A DNA stretch of 64,000 nt from Chersky-840 sp050011815 (GTDB lineage: Bacteria; Actinomycetota; Acidimicrobiia; Acidimicrobiales; UBA8190), in the NCBI GenBank assembly GCA_050011815.1, contig JBEKIJ010000011.1, positions 151,043 to 215,042 of the forward strand. Reading direction: 5' to 3'. The position numbers and the translations under genes are program-made. Below the pieces are notes generated by a model. It saw nothing but the letters and a program-made list of their open reading frames with translations. It did no database searches and had not been told where the DNA came from. The number at the start of each line of letters is the position of its first letter. Position 1 is the stretch's first letter. Below are positions 49,357 to 57,616 of the stretch, piece after piece.

Positions 49357-50597
49357 GCGCCCTCGGCCCGCACCCGCAACCAGGCGATGGGCTCGCCCGC
49401 GGCGACGCGTTCGCCGGAGTGGGCCAAAAAGCCCACCACCATGCCGGCGAAAGGGGTGCGGACCTCGGCGGTCCCCACCGAGCCGAGGAGGTCGCCCACG
49501 ACGACCGGCGTGCCCTCGCTCGCCGCGGACTCGGTGCCGTCGGCCCCGAGCCCCCCCGGTCCCGGGGCGGCGAGATCGGCGAGCGGGACGAAGACCCCGG
49601 CGGCGGGGGAGATGACCACGCGCTCGGAGGTGTAGAGATGCTCGCCCTGATGTGCGGCGGCGTAGGCGTTCCAGGTTTCGCTGCCGGCGATGGTGTTCAC
49701 GAGGGTGTCGAGATCGTCGGGGGCGGCGACGGCGCTGGCCAGCGCGTCGGGGAGGGTCCGCCGGGCCAGCCCGGTGAGCACCCCGCCCGGTCCGACTTCG
49801 ACGAACCGGGTGGCGCCCATGGCGGCCAGGGTCTCGAGGCTCTGGCGCCACCGCACCGGGCTGCACAGCTGAGCCGAGAGCAGTCCGGGCCAGTCGTGGG
49901 CCGCGGTGTGGGCGCGCCCGTCCACATTGGCCACCACGGGGATCTCGGACACGGAGAAGGGGGTGGCGGCCAGGGACTTGCGGAGCCACGAGCGCGCCGG
50001 GGCCATGAGCATGGTGTGGAAGGCGCCGGCCACCGGGATGGGCATCACCTTGCGGGCGCCGAGCTCCTTGGCGATGGCACCGGCGCGGGCCACGGCCTCG
50101 GCGGTCCCGGCGATCACCACCTGACCCGGCGCGTTGTAATTGGCCACCCACACTTCACCCTCGGCGCGCTGACAGGCGGCGTCGACGGCGTCGTCGTCGG
50201 CCCCCATCACCGCCGCCATCGTTCCGGGGTGCTCCTCCGCCGCGTTGTGCATGGCTTCGCCCCGCTCGACCACCAGCCGCACACCCTCCTCGAACCCGAG
50301 GGCGCCACTGGCGGCCAGGGCGGTGTACTCGCCCAGGCTGTGGCCCGCGCACAGCGTCGGCTCGATGCCGACGCGCTCGATGGCGTCGAGGACCACCAGG
50401 CTGAGGACGAAGGTGGCGAGCTGGGCGTTGGCGCTCAGGGTCAGCTCGTCCTGGTCGACGTCGAGGAGGAGCCGGGCGACGTCTCTGCCCGCCACGGCCG
50501 AGGCCTCTTCGACGACCTCCCACGAGGGGTGCTCCAGCCAGGCGCGGCCCATGCCGGGTCGCTGAGATCCCTGACCCGGGAAGGTGAACGCCAGCAC
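49353..50597 (-). CDS. fabD: Malonyl-CoA:ACP transacylase fused to a lipoyl/biotinyl-like domain
   Basis: Loads malonyl groups onto ACP. Residues 1-310 are FabD: TFPGQGSQ, nucleophile S87 in AGHSLGEY, catalytic H194 in AGAFHTML, then EVGPGGVLTGL. The protein is 414 residues, about 100 longer than usual. Residues 327-409 read as a single-hybrid barrel of the biotinyl/lipoyl type: VVISPAAGVFVPL, a Gly/Ala-rich loop, GTPVVVGDLLGSV, then VRTPFAGMVVGFL, SGERVAAGEPIAWLRV. The turn that should hold the E-A-M-K-M lysine is only V-G-T, so it cannot be a cofactor carrier. GTG start with GAGGAG 8 nt upstream; TAACGT at about 50668-50673 is a plausible -10 for the whole fab operon. Confidence 0.92.
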   Translation of the reverse strand: MLAFTFPGQGSQRPGMGRAWLEHPSWEVVEEASAVAGRDVARLLLDVDQDELTLSANAQLATFVLSLVVLDAIERVGIEPTLCAGHSLGEYTALAASGALGFEEGVRLVVERGEAMHNAAEEHPGTMAAVMGADDDAVDAACQRAEGEVWVANYNAPGQVVIAGTAEAVARAGAIAKELGARKVMPIPVAGAFHTMLMAPARSWLRKSLAATPFSVSEIPVVANVDGRAHTAAHDWPGLLSAQLCSPVRWRQSLETLAAMGATRFVEVGPGGVLTGLARRTLPDALASAVAAPDDLDTLVNTIAGSETWNAYAAAHQGEHLYTSERVVISPAAGVFVPLADLAAPGPGGLGADGTESAASEGTPVVVGDLLGSVGTAEVRTPFAGMVVGFLAHSGERVAAGEPIAWLRVRAEGA

Positions 50598-50729
50598 TCG
50601 GGCTCCTCTTCTTTCCTTGCCGATCGATCGGGTCGCCTCCAGGGTGACACGATCGGAAGCCCGGGTCACGTTACCGGCAGGTCATGAGCGGTCCTGTCGG
50701 TGGAAAGCGGCTTCCCAGGTGACAGTCCG

Positions 50730-50812
50730 TGCCCGGAGCGGGACTCGAACCCGCACGCCCCGAAGGACAAAGGCTTTTGAGGCCTTCGCGTCTGCCATTC
50801 CGCCATCCGGGC
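50730..50812 (-). tRNA. tRNA-Leu (anticodon CAA)
   Basis: Folds as a class II tRNA on the minus strand. A 7-bp acceptor stem (GCCCGGA with TCCGGGC), a D-arm with GGCGGAATGGCAGAC, an anticodon stem AAGGC/GCCTT around the loop CTCAAAA giving anticodon CAA, a long variable arm with a TTCG-capped stem, and T-arm GCGGGTTCGAGTCCCGC. Discriminator A at 50730; the CCA end is not encoded. It reads UUG leucine codons, which are rare in this GC-rich sequence. Confidence 0.95.
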
Positions 50813-50863
50813 CACGCGGCGGGGAGCCTATCGGGAGCGGATCCCGATCCCGGGAAGTGTGCG

Positions 50864-50869
50864 TAGAAT
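50864..50869 (+). promoter_or_regulatory. -10 element upstream of the small coiled-coil gene
   Basis: TAGAAT ends 8 nt before the ATG at 50878. The start codon has no ribosome binding site, so the transcript is probably leaderless or nearly so. Confidence 0.55.
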
Positions 50870-50877
50870 TCGCCTGC

Positions 50878-51171
50878 ATGCGCCGGTCCCTGGTCGAACG
50901 CAACCTGCGGGATGTCCATAGACGCCTCGTGCTGGTGCGCGAGGAGCTGGCCGTGCTCGACGAACAGCTGGCCGTGCTCACCGACGCCGCCGACGACGCC
51001 CGGATCCGGTCCCTCGTGTCCGAGACCCCCCTGGCCGGGCACGAGTACGCCGACGCGCAGCGTTCCGCCGACGCCGCCAACCGGGGCCGGGCCGCGCTGT
51101 TGGTCATGATCGGGGACTTGGAGCGTCGCCAGGACGAGCTCCTCGGCAAGCTGGTCGTCGAGCCCCGGTAA
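50878..51171 (+). CDS. Small coiled-coil protein, unknown function
   Basis: A 97-residue, almost entirely helical, charged protein. Heptad-like hydrophobic spacing runs through residues 5-35 (LVERNLRDVHRRLVLVREEL) and again 65-93, separated by an Arg/Ser/Pro break, so it should form a helical hairpin. I do not recognise a named family, though similar short proteins upstream of the ANTAR regulator may be conserved in Actinobacteria. It lies 43 nt before the ANTAR regulator gene in the same direction. ATG start from a close-set -10 hexamer. Confidence 0.72.
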   Translation: MRRSLVERNLRDVHRRLVLVREELAVLDEQLAVLTDAADDARIRSLVSETPLAGHEYADAQRSADAANRGRAALLVMIGDLERRQDELLGKLVVEPR

Positions 51172-51214
51172 CCCGGGACCAGCGCCGACCCGGACAAGGA
51201 GAGAGATCCGCCGT

Positions 51215-51811
51215 ATGGGCAAACGCGTCGTCATCGCCGAGGACGAGGCCATCATCCGTCTCGACTTGAAGGAGATCCTCGAGGCCGAGGGGTACTCGGT
51301 CGTGGGGGAGACCGGTCGCGGCGACGAGGCCGTGGATCTCGTGGCGCGCCACGAGCCCGACATCGCCATCCTCGACATCAAGATGCCCGGCATCGACGGC
51401 ATCGAGGCGGCGCGCCGGATCTCGGCCAACCACCGCGTGGCGGTCCTGATCCTCACGGCCTTCAGCCAGCGCAACCTCATCGAGGAAGCCCGCGACGCCG
51501 GTGTGGCCGCGTACCTCGTGAAGCCCTTCCAGCGCGGCGAGCTGGTGCCCGCCATCGCCGTGGCCACGGCGCGCTTCGAGGAGTACCGGGCCATCGAGGA
51601 CGAGCACACCCGGCTGTCGGAGGAGGTGCCGACGCACGAGGACAAGCTCAAGACCCGCCAGATGGTCGACCGGGCCAAGGCCGTGCTCATGGACGGCCAC
51701 AACATGTCCGAGGACGTGGCCTTCTCGTTCATCCAGCGCACCGCGATGGACCGACGGGCCCGGATGCAGGTCGTGGCCCAGGAGATCATCGACGGGACGC
51801 TGGTTCCCTGA
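51215..51811 (+). CDS. pdtaR: ANTAR-domain response regulator (PdtaR-like)
   Basis: RNA-binding antiterminator-type regulator of 198 residues. The receiver domain has E9-D10, phospho-acceptor D54 (AILDIKMPG) and lysine in YLVKPFQRGE. A helical linker (about 125-150) leads to the ANTAR domain with AKAVLMDGHNMSEDVAFSFI and the following TAMDRRARM, where structural RNA contacts are expected. The length and sequence match the mycobacterial PdtaR of the PdtaS-PdtaR system; no cognate kinase lies nearby. The ATG has AAGGAGAGAG 10 nt upstream. Confidence 0.92.
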   Translation: MGKRVVIAEDEAIIRLDLKEILEAEGYSVVGETGRGDEAVDLVARHEPDIAILDIKMPGIDGIEAARRISANHRVAVLILTAFSQRNLIEEARDAGVAAYLVKPFQRGELVPAIAVATARFEEYRAIEDEHTRLSEEVPTHEDKLKTRQMVDRAKAVLMDGHNMSEDVAFSFIQRTAMDRRARMQVVAQEIIDGTLVP

Positions 51812-51854
51812 GCGGCCCCTCGTCCGGGCCCCGGTGGGTGCCACGGCCGGGACG

Positions 51855-51860
51855 TAGGAT
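51855..51860 (+). promoter_or_regulatory. -10 element of the leaderless polA promoter
   Basis: TAGGAT ends 8 nt before the GTG of polA; no ribosome binding site. It lies within the short spacer after pdtaR. Confidence 0.55.
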
Positions 51861-51868
51861 CCCAGACG

Positions 51869-54637
51869 GTGGCAACGACCAAGGCCGACGCCGGCGACCT
51901 GTACCTGCTCGACGGCAACTCCCTCGTCTTCCGGGCCTTCTTCGCCCTACCCATCGACCTGGCCACCAAGGCGGGCCAGGTGACCAACGCCGTGCACGGC
52001 TTCACGTCGATGCTGGTGATGCTCCTGCGTGATCACGAGCCGGGCGGCATGGCGGTGGCCTTCGACCGCCCCGAGCCGACGTTTCGCGACGACATCGTGG
52101 AGGAGTACAAGGGCAATCGGCCCGACACGCCCGACCTCCTCGTCCCCCAGTTCGCCCTGGTGCGCGACGTGCTCCGGGCTCTCGGCATCGTCATGGTCGA
52201 GAAGGCCGGGTACGAAGCCGACGACATCCTCGCCACCCTGGCCACCCGGGGTCGTGACGCCGGGCGCAACGTGGTGGTGGTGAGCGGCGACCGCGACACC
52301 TTCCAGCTCGTCGAGGACCCCCGCATCAAGGTCATGTACACACGCCGGGGGATCTCCGACACCGTCGTCTACGACGAGGCCGGCATCGTGGAACGCCACG
52401 GTGTGCCGCCGAGCCTCTATCCCGTCCTGGCCGCGCTGCGGGGGGACTCGTCGGACAACCTCCCGGGCGTGCCCGGGGTGGGGGAGAAGACCGCCGCCAA
52501 GCTGGTGAGCACCTACGGCGACCTCGACAACATCTTCCGCCACGTGGCGGAGCAGACCCCCAAGCTCCGCCAGAACCTGGCCGATCACGAGGAGCAGGTC
52601 CGGCGCAACGCCCAGGTCATCCCGCTGGTGCGCGACGTGGAGCTCGACCTCACCCTCGACGACCTCACCCTCGGGAAGTGGGACGCGGCCGAGGTCAAGG
52701 CGGTGTTCGGCGCCCTGGAATTGCGCTCGGCGTGGCAGCGCCTGGCGCCGATCCTCGGGGGCGACGCCGAGGAGGCCCTGCCGCGCGCCGCGGGCACGCG
52801 CGCCCCGCCCTCGGTCGACTTCGGGTCGATCACCGCCGCGGTCCCGGCCGACGGCACCGCCGCCGCGGCGGCCATCACCTCGGCGGCGACGGCCGGCACC
52901 GCGGTCGCCGTGGCCCCGGTGTGGTCGGGTGACGCGGGGCGGAGCCCCTTGGTGGGGATGGCCATCGTGGCCGCGGCGTCGGGGTCCGAGGAGGAAGGAC
53001 CCGCCATCGCCCCACCGATGTGGCTGTCCGAGAGCCTGCTGGCCGACGGGGCCGTGCTCGGCGCCCTGAGCGCGCTGGTGGGGCCGGGCGGCGCGCCCCT
53101 GGTGGCCCACGGGTGCAAGGAGCTCATGCGCAGCCTCCTCCCCATGGGGATCGACATCGAGTCCCTGGCCCTCGACACCGCCGTCGTCGCCTACCTGCTC
53201 GACCCCTCCTCGGGGCGGTACCGCCTCGAGGACGTGGTGGAGGTGCAGCTGGGCCTGGCGCTCGACGCCGAGGTCGAGGCCCAGGCGGCCGGCCAGCTCG
53301 CCTTGGAGGGCCCGGGGGAGGTGGAGGTGTCGACGCTGGCGGCGCGCAACGCCGTGGCCCTGGCGTTGCTCTTCGTCCCCATGCGCGAGGCCCTGGTGGG
53401 GGCCGGGCTCGAGCGACTGCACGACGAGGTGGAGCGCCCCCTGGTGCGCGTCCTGGCCCGCATGGAGGTGGCCGGGGTGCGCGTCGACACCGTGGAGCTG
53501 CGTCGCATCGCCGACGGGCTCGTCGCCGAGTGCGCCCGTCTCGAGGCCCTCATCCACGAATTGGCGGGAGAGACCTTCAACGTCAACTCGACGCCCCAGC
53601 TCCGGGCCGTGCTCTACGACCGCCTCGGGCTCACCCCGGGCCGCAAGACCAAGACCGGATTCTCCACCGACGCCTCGACCCTCGAGAAGCTGCGGGGCCA
53701 GCACGACATCATCGACGCCCTCCTCAGCTACCGCGAGGTGGAGAAGCTGCGCTCCACCTACGGCGAGACCCTCCTGGCCGAGGTGGCCGCGGACGGGCGG
53801 ATCCACGCCACCTTCGGCCAGACCGTGGCGCGCACGGGCCGACTGTCCTCGGACCGCCCCAACCTCCACAACATCCCCGTCCGCAGCGAGGAGGGGAGAC
53901 GGCTGCGCAAGGCCTTCATCCCCGCGCCGGACTGCCGGTTGCTCGTGGCCGACTACGACCAGATCGAGCTGCGCGTCATCGCCCATCTCTCTCACGACCC
54001 CGGGCTCGTGGCCGCCTTCGCCGAGGGGCGCGACATCCATCGCACCACCGCCGCCAGCGTGTTCGCCGTGGCTCCCGAGGACGTGACCACGGCCCAACGG
54101 AGCAAGGCCAAGATGGTGTCCTACGGCCTCGCCTACGGCATGGAGGCCTACGGCCTCGCCCAACGCCTGTCGATCGAGCCCGCCGAGGCCCAGCAGATCC
54201 TCGACGCCTACTTCGTGGCCTTCCCGGCCGTGCGGGCCTACATGGAGCGCACCGTGGTCGAGGCGCGCTCGCGGGGGTACACCGAGACCCTGTTCGGACG
54301 GCGGCGTCCGCTTCCCGACCTGCACTCGCCCAACCGCAACCTGCGCATGGCGGCGGAACGCCAGGCCATGAACGCGGGCATCCAGGGCCTGGCCGCCGAT
54401 CTCTTCAAGGTGGCGCTGGTGCGGCTCGACGCCGCGCTGGAGGAGAAGCAACTGGCGTCCCGGGTGGTGCTCCAGGTCCACGACGAGGTCCTCGTCGAGG
54501 TGCCGGGGAACGAGGAGGCCATCACCGGGGACCTCGTCGCCACGGTGATGGCCGGTGTGGCCGACGCGGTGCACCTGGCCGTCCCCTTGGAGGTGTCGGC
54601 GGCGTGGGGCGACACGTGGGCCGACGCCAAGGGCTAG
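51869..54637 (+). CDS. polA: DNA polymerase I
   Basis: Repair and Okazaki-fragment polymerase of 922 residues. The 5'-3' exonuclease domain (about 1-300) has LLDGNSLVFRAFFA, KAGYEADDILATLA, GDRDTFQLV and DNLPGVPGVGEKTA. The middle 3'-5' exonuclease region (about 310-520) is Ala-rich and lacks the D-x-E of the proofreading site, as in other Actinobacteria. Polymerase motifs A (VADYDQIELRVIAHLSHD), B (RSKAKMVSYGLAYGMEAYGL) and C (VLQVHDEVLVEV) are intact. GTG start from a leaderless promoter. Confidence 0.96.
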   Translation: MATTKADAGDLYLLDGNSLVFRAFFALPIDLATKAGQVTNAVHGFTSMLVMLLRDHEPGGMAVAFDRPEPTFRDDIVEEYKGNRPDTPDLLVPQFALVRDVLRALGIVMVEKAGYEADDILATLATRGRDAGRNVVVVSGDRDTFQLVEDPRIKVMYTRRGISDTVVYDEAGIVERHGVPPSLYPVLAALRGDSSDNLPGVPGVGEKTAAKLVSTYGDLDNIFRHVAEQTPKLRQNLADHEEQVRRNAQVIPLVRDVELDLTLDDLTLGKWDAAEVKAVFGALELRSAWQRLAPILGGDAEEALPRAAGTRAPPSVDFGSITAAVPADGTAAAAAITSAATAGTAVAVAPVWSGDAGRSPLVGMAIVAAASGSEEEGPAIAPPMWLSESLLADGAVLGALSALVGPGGAPLVAHGCKELMRSLLPMGIDIESLALDTAVVAYLLDPSSGRYRLEDVVEVQLGLALDAEVEAQAAGQLALEGPGEVEVSTLAARNAVALALLFVPMREALVGAGLERLHDEVERPLVRVLARMEVAGVRVDTVELRRIADGLVAECARLEALIHELAGETFNVNSTPQLRAVLYDRLGLTPGRKTKTGFSTDASTLEKLRGQHDIIDALLSYREVEKLRSTYGETLLAEVAADGRIHATFGQTVARTGRLSSDRPNLHNIPVRSEEGRRLRKAFIPAPDCRLLVADYDQIELRVIAHLSHDPGLVAAFAEGRDIHRTTAASVFAVAPEDVTTAQRSKAKMVSYGLAYGMEAYGLAQRLSIEPAEAQQILDAYFVAFPAVRAYMERTVVEARSRGYTETLFGRRRPLPDLHSPNRNLRMAAERQAMNAGIQGLAADLFKVALVRLDAALEEKQLASRVVLQVHDEVLVEVPGNEEAITGDLVATVMAGVADAVHLAVPLEVSAAWGDTWADAKG

Positions 54638-54707
54638 AAACCATCGGGTTGGCGCCGACCCCGGAGGCGCTCACGAGCCGCCAGGGCAGCTCAGGGCGGG
54701 TCTTTGC

Positions 54708-54713
54708 TACGCT
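54708..54713 (+). promoter_or_regulatory. Probable -10 element upstream of rpsA
   Basis: TACGCT, about 83 nt before the rpsA ATG, in an otherwise gene-free spacer after polA. It implies a leader of about 75 nt, unlike the leaderless genes around it. Confidence 0.35.
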
Positions 54714-54796
54714 TGTCGGTTGGCCGTCACCGACGGCCGCTCTGCGTGCTCTCGACGCGTGGGGTGCCCCGGTCCCGAAAGCGAGTTCTGAAGTTT

Positions 54797-56347
54797 ATGC
54801 CCGACGAAGCAGCCGGTTCCTCCGGCGTAGCTGACCCGGCGGCGAGCCCCGCCGCGGCGGCCGGTGAAGTCCCCGGCGCCATCGCACTTCTGTCCGACGC
54901 CCCCATGGGCACCTTCGACGAGACCGGGAAATACGTTCCCCGCGCCATCGTCGAGGACGACCTCGGCGGTGCATCTCTCGAAGAGGCCATCGACGCCACC
55001 ATCGTCGAGTTCGACGACGGTGACATCGTCGAGGGCAAGGTGGTGAAGATCGACAAGGACGAGGTCCTTCTCGACATCGGATTCAAGTCCGAAGGGGTGA
55101 TCCCTTCGCGTGAGCTCTCCATCCGCAACGACATCGACCCCTCGGAGATCGTGAGCCTCGGGGACCAGATCGAAGCACTGGTGCTCCAGAAAGAGGACAA
55201 AGAGGGCCGCCTGGTCCTGTCCAAGAAGCGGGCCCAGTACGAGCGGGCCTGGGGGACGATCGAGAAGATCAAGGACTCCGACGGCATCGTGAAGGGACCG
55301 GTCATCGAAGTCGTGAAGGGCGGCCTCATCGTCGACATCGGGTTGCGCGGGTTCCTTCCCGCTTCTCTGGTCGAGCTCCGTCGGGTGCGGGAGCTGCAGC
55401 CCTATGTGGGCCGCAGCATCGAGGCCAAGATCATCGAGCTGGACCGCAACCGCAACAACGTCGTCCTCTCCCGCCGGGCCTGGCTCGAAGAGACCCAGAA
55501 GGAGCAGCGCGGCGAGTTCCTCGTCAACCTGAAGCCGGGGGAGCGCCGCCGCGGTGTGGTGTCCTCGGTGGTGAACTTCGGGGCCTTCGTCGACCTCGGC
55601 GGGATGGACGGACTCATCCACGTGTCGGAGCTGTCGTGGAAGCACGTCGACCATCCCTCCTCGGTGGTGTCGGTGGGGGACGAAGTCGATGTCGAGGTGC
55701 TCGACGTCGACCTCGACAAGGAGCGCATCTCGCTGTCGCTCAAGGCCACCCAGACCGACCCCTGGCAGGAGTTCGCCAACACCCACCAGGTCGGTGAGCT
55801 CGTCTACGGCCGCATCACCAAGCTTGTCCCCTTCGGCTCCTTCGTCCAGGTCGGAGACGGCATCGAAGGCCTCGTCCACATCTCGGAGATGGCCGGTCAC
55901 CACGTGGACCTTCCCGAGCAGGTCGTCACCCCCGGCGAGGAGCTGTGGGTGAAGATCATCGACATCGACCTCCAGCGCCGACGCATCAGCCTCTCGATCA
56001 AGCAGGCCGCCGAGGGCGGCGAGGTGTCCGAGGAGTACCGCGAGGCCTTCGGCGAGCACGCCTACGACGAGCAGGGCAATTACATCGGCTACGACTACGG
56101 GGGCACCGAGTTCACCCCCGAGACCGAAGCCCAGGCCGCCTGGGCCGAGTACGTGGCCGAGCACGGCACCCCGCCCGAAGGGGCCGAGGGTGGTCCTCCG
56201 GGCGCCGCGCCGGTAACCGAGGGCAACGGCCAGACGCCCGACGCTTCGGCCCCGGCCGCGGGGGCGTCCACCGAGGTGGCCGCCGCCACCGACGGCGCCG
56301 GCGAGACCGCGGCGGCTCCCGAACCGGCGGCCCCCTCCGAAGGCTGA
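54797..56347 (+). CDS. rpsA: Ribosomal protein S1
   Basis: mRNA-binding 30S protein of 516 residues with four S1 domains, as in most Actinobacteria. They start near EGKVVKIDKDEVLLDIG (about 79), VKGPVIEVVKGGLIVDIG (about 165), RRGVVSSVVNFGAFVDLG (about 250) and VYGRITKLVPFGSFVQVG (about 334). An N-terminal Ala/Pro-rich stretch and a C-terminal tail of about 75 Pro/Ala/Gly-rich residues flank the domains. ATG 54797 starts the protein; the frame is open a little upstream. A perfect hairpin lies just after the stop. Confidence 0.96.
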   Translation: MPDEAAGSSGVADPAASPAAAAGEVPGAIALLSDAPMGTFDETGKYVPRAIVEDDLGGASLEEAIDATIVEFDDGDIVEGKVVKIDKDEVLLDIGFKSEGVIPSRELSIRNDIDPSEIVSLGDQIEALVLQKEDKEGRLVLSKKRAQYERAWGTIEKIKDSDGIVKGPVIEVVKGGLIVDIGLRGFLPASLVELRRVRELQPYVGRSIEAKIIELDRNRNNVVLSRRAWLEETQKEQRGEFLVNLKPGERRRGVVSSVVNFGAFVDLGGMDGLIHVSELSWKHVDHPSSVVSVGDEVDVEVLDVDLDKERISLSLKATQTDPWQEFANTHQVGELVYGRITKLVPFGSFVQVGDGIEGLVHISEMAGHHVDLPEQVVTPGEELWVKIIDIDLQRRRISLSIKQAAEGGEVSEEYREAFGEHAYDEQGNYIGYDYGGTEFTPETEAQAAWAEYVAEHGTPPEGAEGGPPGAAPVTEGNGQTPDASAPAAGASTEVAAATDGAGETAAAPEPAAPSEG

Positions 56348-56351
56348 TCCC

Positions 56352-56368
56352 GGGCCGCGACGCGGCCC
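56352..56368. terminator. Hairpin terminator between rpsA and the peptide ABC operon
   Basis: GGGCCGC-GAC-GCGGCCC, a perfect 7-bp stem, 4 nt after the rpsA stop and about 36 bp from the stop of the convergent dppF-like gene. It may act on both strands; the T-run is weak. Confidence 0.55.
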
Positions 56369-56404
56369 CCTTGTCACGTTCGGGCGAAAAGCGCCGAGAA
56401 GTGC

Positions 56405-57616
56405 TCAGTGGGGCGGATCGACCCAGAGCGGCGGCCGCTCGCCCGGAGGCTCGGGCTCCTCTGACACCGGTGGCGACGGTGGTGGCGCGGGAGCCGGCGG
56501 GGTCTGGAACGCTCCGGCCTGGGTCGGCAACGGGTCCGGAGCCTGCACCGTCCACGCCGGCGGGCCGCCGGCGTCGGGCGGCGGGGGCGGGCCGGCTGCG
56601 TTCACCAGCGCCGAGGCGGTGACCGGATGGGTGCCGAGCGGGAAGTGGCACGCCACGAAGTGGTCGGGGCCGATCGCCTGCATCTGGGGCTCTTCCTCCG
56701 CGCACTTCTGCTGAGCGAACGGGCAACGGGTCCGGAAGCGGCACCCCGAGGGTGGGTTGATGGGCGAGGGGAGATCGCCGGCCAGCGGCGCAGCGCCGTT
56801 CTGGGCCGCCCCGGGGTCGGGCTCGGGGATGGAGGTGAGCAGGGCCTCGGTGTAGGGGTGCTCGGGGCGGTGGTAGAGGTCGTCGGGCCGCGCCACCTCG
56901 CACAGCTTGCCGAGGTACATGACCGCCACACGGTCGCTCACGTTCTTCACCACGGCGAGGTCGTGGGCGATGAAGACCATGGTGAGGCCGCGATCGCGTT
57001 TGAGGTCGTCGAGAAGGTTCAGGATCTGCGCCTGCACCGACACGTCGAGGGCGGAGACGGGCTCGTCGCAGACGAGCACGGTGGGTTCGAGCATGAGTGC
57101 CCGGGCGATGCTGACGCGCTGGCACTGACCCCCCGACATCTCGATCGGCGTCCGCCCCCCGGCGTCGTCGGGGTCGATCCCCACGGCATCGAGGGTGGCC
57201 CGCGCCTTCTCCCTGCGTTCGGCCTTGGTTCCCACTCCCCACACCGACAGGGGCTCGATCACGGCGTCGAGGACACGGCGGCGGGGGTTGAGCGACGAGA
57301 TGGGGTCCTGGAACACCATCTGGATCTTGGTCCGCATCCGTCGCAGATCCCCCCCCGACAGTTCGGTGAGGTCGGTGCCCTGGAAGGTGACCGATCCCGA
57401 GTCGGGGTTGTGGATGAGGGCGAGGGCGCGCCCCGTCGTCGACTTCCCGCAGCCGGACTCGCCCACGAGGCCGAGGGTCTCGCCCGCAGCCACGTCGAAG
57501 CTCACGTCGGACACGGCGCGCACCCGGTGGTGGCCCGACCCGAACTCGACCACCAGGTGCTCGGCTGCCAGCAGGACGTCCCCACCCCGCATGTGGGCGG
57601 TGCCGCTCCCCGCCAT
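56405..57616 (-). CDS. Oligo/dipeptide ABC transporter ATP-binding protein (DppF/OppF-like)
   Basis: Second ATPase of a peptide importer, 403 residues. Walker A GESGCGKST, Q-loop MVFQDPISSLNPRRRV (a DppF/OppF hallmark), signature MSGGQCQRVSIARAL, Walker B VLVCDEPVSALDVSVQ, switch VFIAHDLAVV. A C-terminal oligopeptide-transporter cysteine motif is present: CRFRTRCPFAQQKC. About 75 residues beyond that are almost entirely Pro/Ala/Glu. Last gene of the five-gene operon; its ATG overlaps the preceding stop by one base. Confidence 0.93.
   Translation of the reverse strand: MAGSGTAHMRGGDVLLAAEHLVVEFGSGHHRVRAVSDVSFDVAAGETLGLVGESGCGKSTTGRALALIHNPDSGSVTFQGTDLTELSGGDLRRMRTKIQMVFQDPISSLNPRRRVLDAVIEPLSVWGVGTKAERREKARATLDAVGIDPDDAGGRTPIEMSGGQCQRVSIARALMLEPTVLVCDEPVSALDVSVQAQILNLLDDLKRDRGLTMVFIAHDLAVVKNVSDRVAVMYLGKLCEVARPDDLYHRPEHPYTEALLTSIPEPDPGAAQNGAAPLAGDLPSPINPPSGCRFRTRCPFAQQKCAEEEPQMQAIGPDHFVACHFPLGTHPVTASALVNAAGPPPPPDAGGPPAWTVQAPDPLPTQAGAFQTPPAPAPPPSPPVSEEPEPPGERPPLWVDPPH

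Noticed and set aside
51947..54574. Antisense frame of 875 codons opposite polA
   Set aside because: The sense strand encodes an intact polymerase with all motifs; the antisense product is low-complexity.
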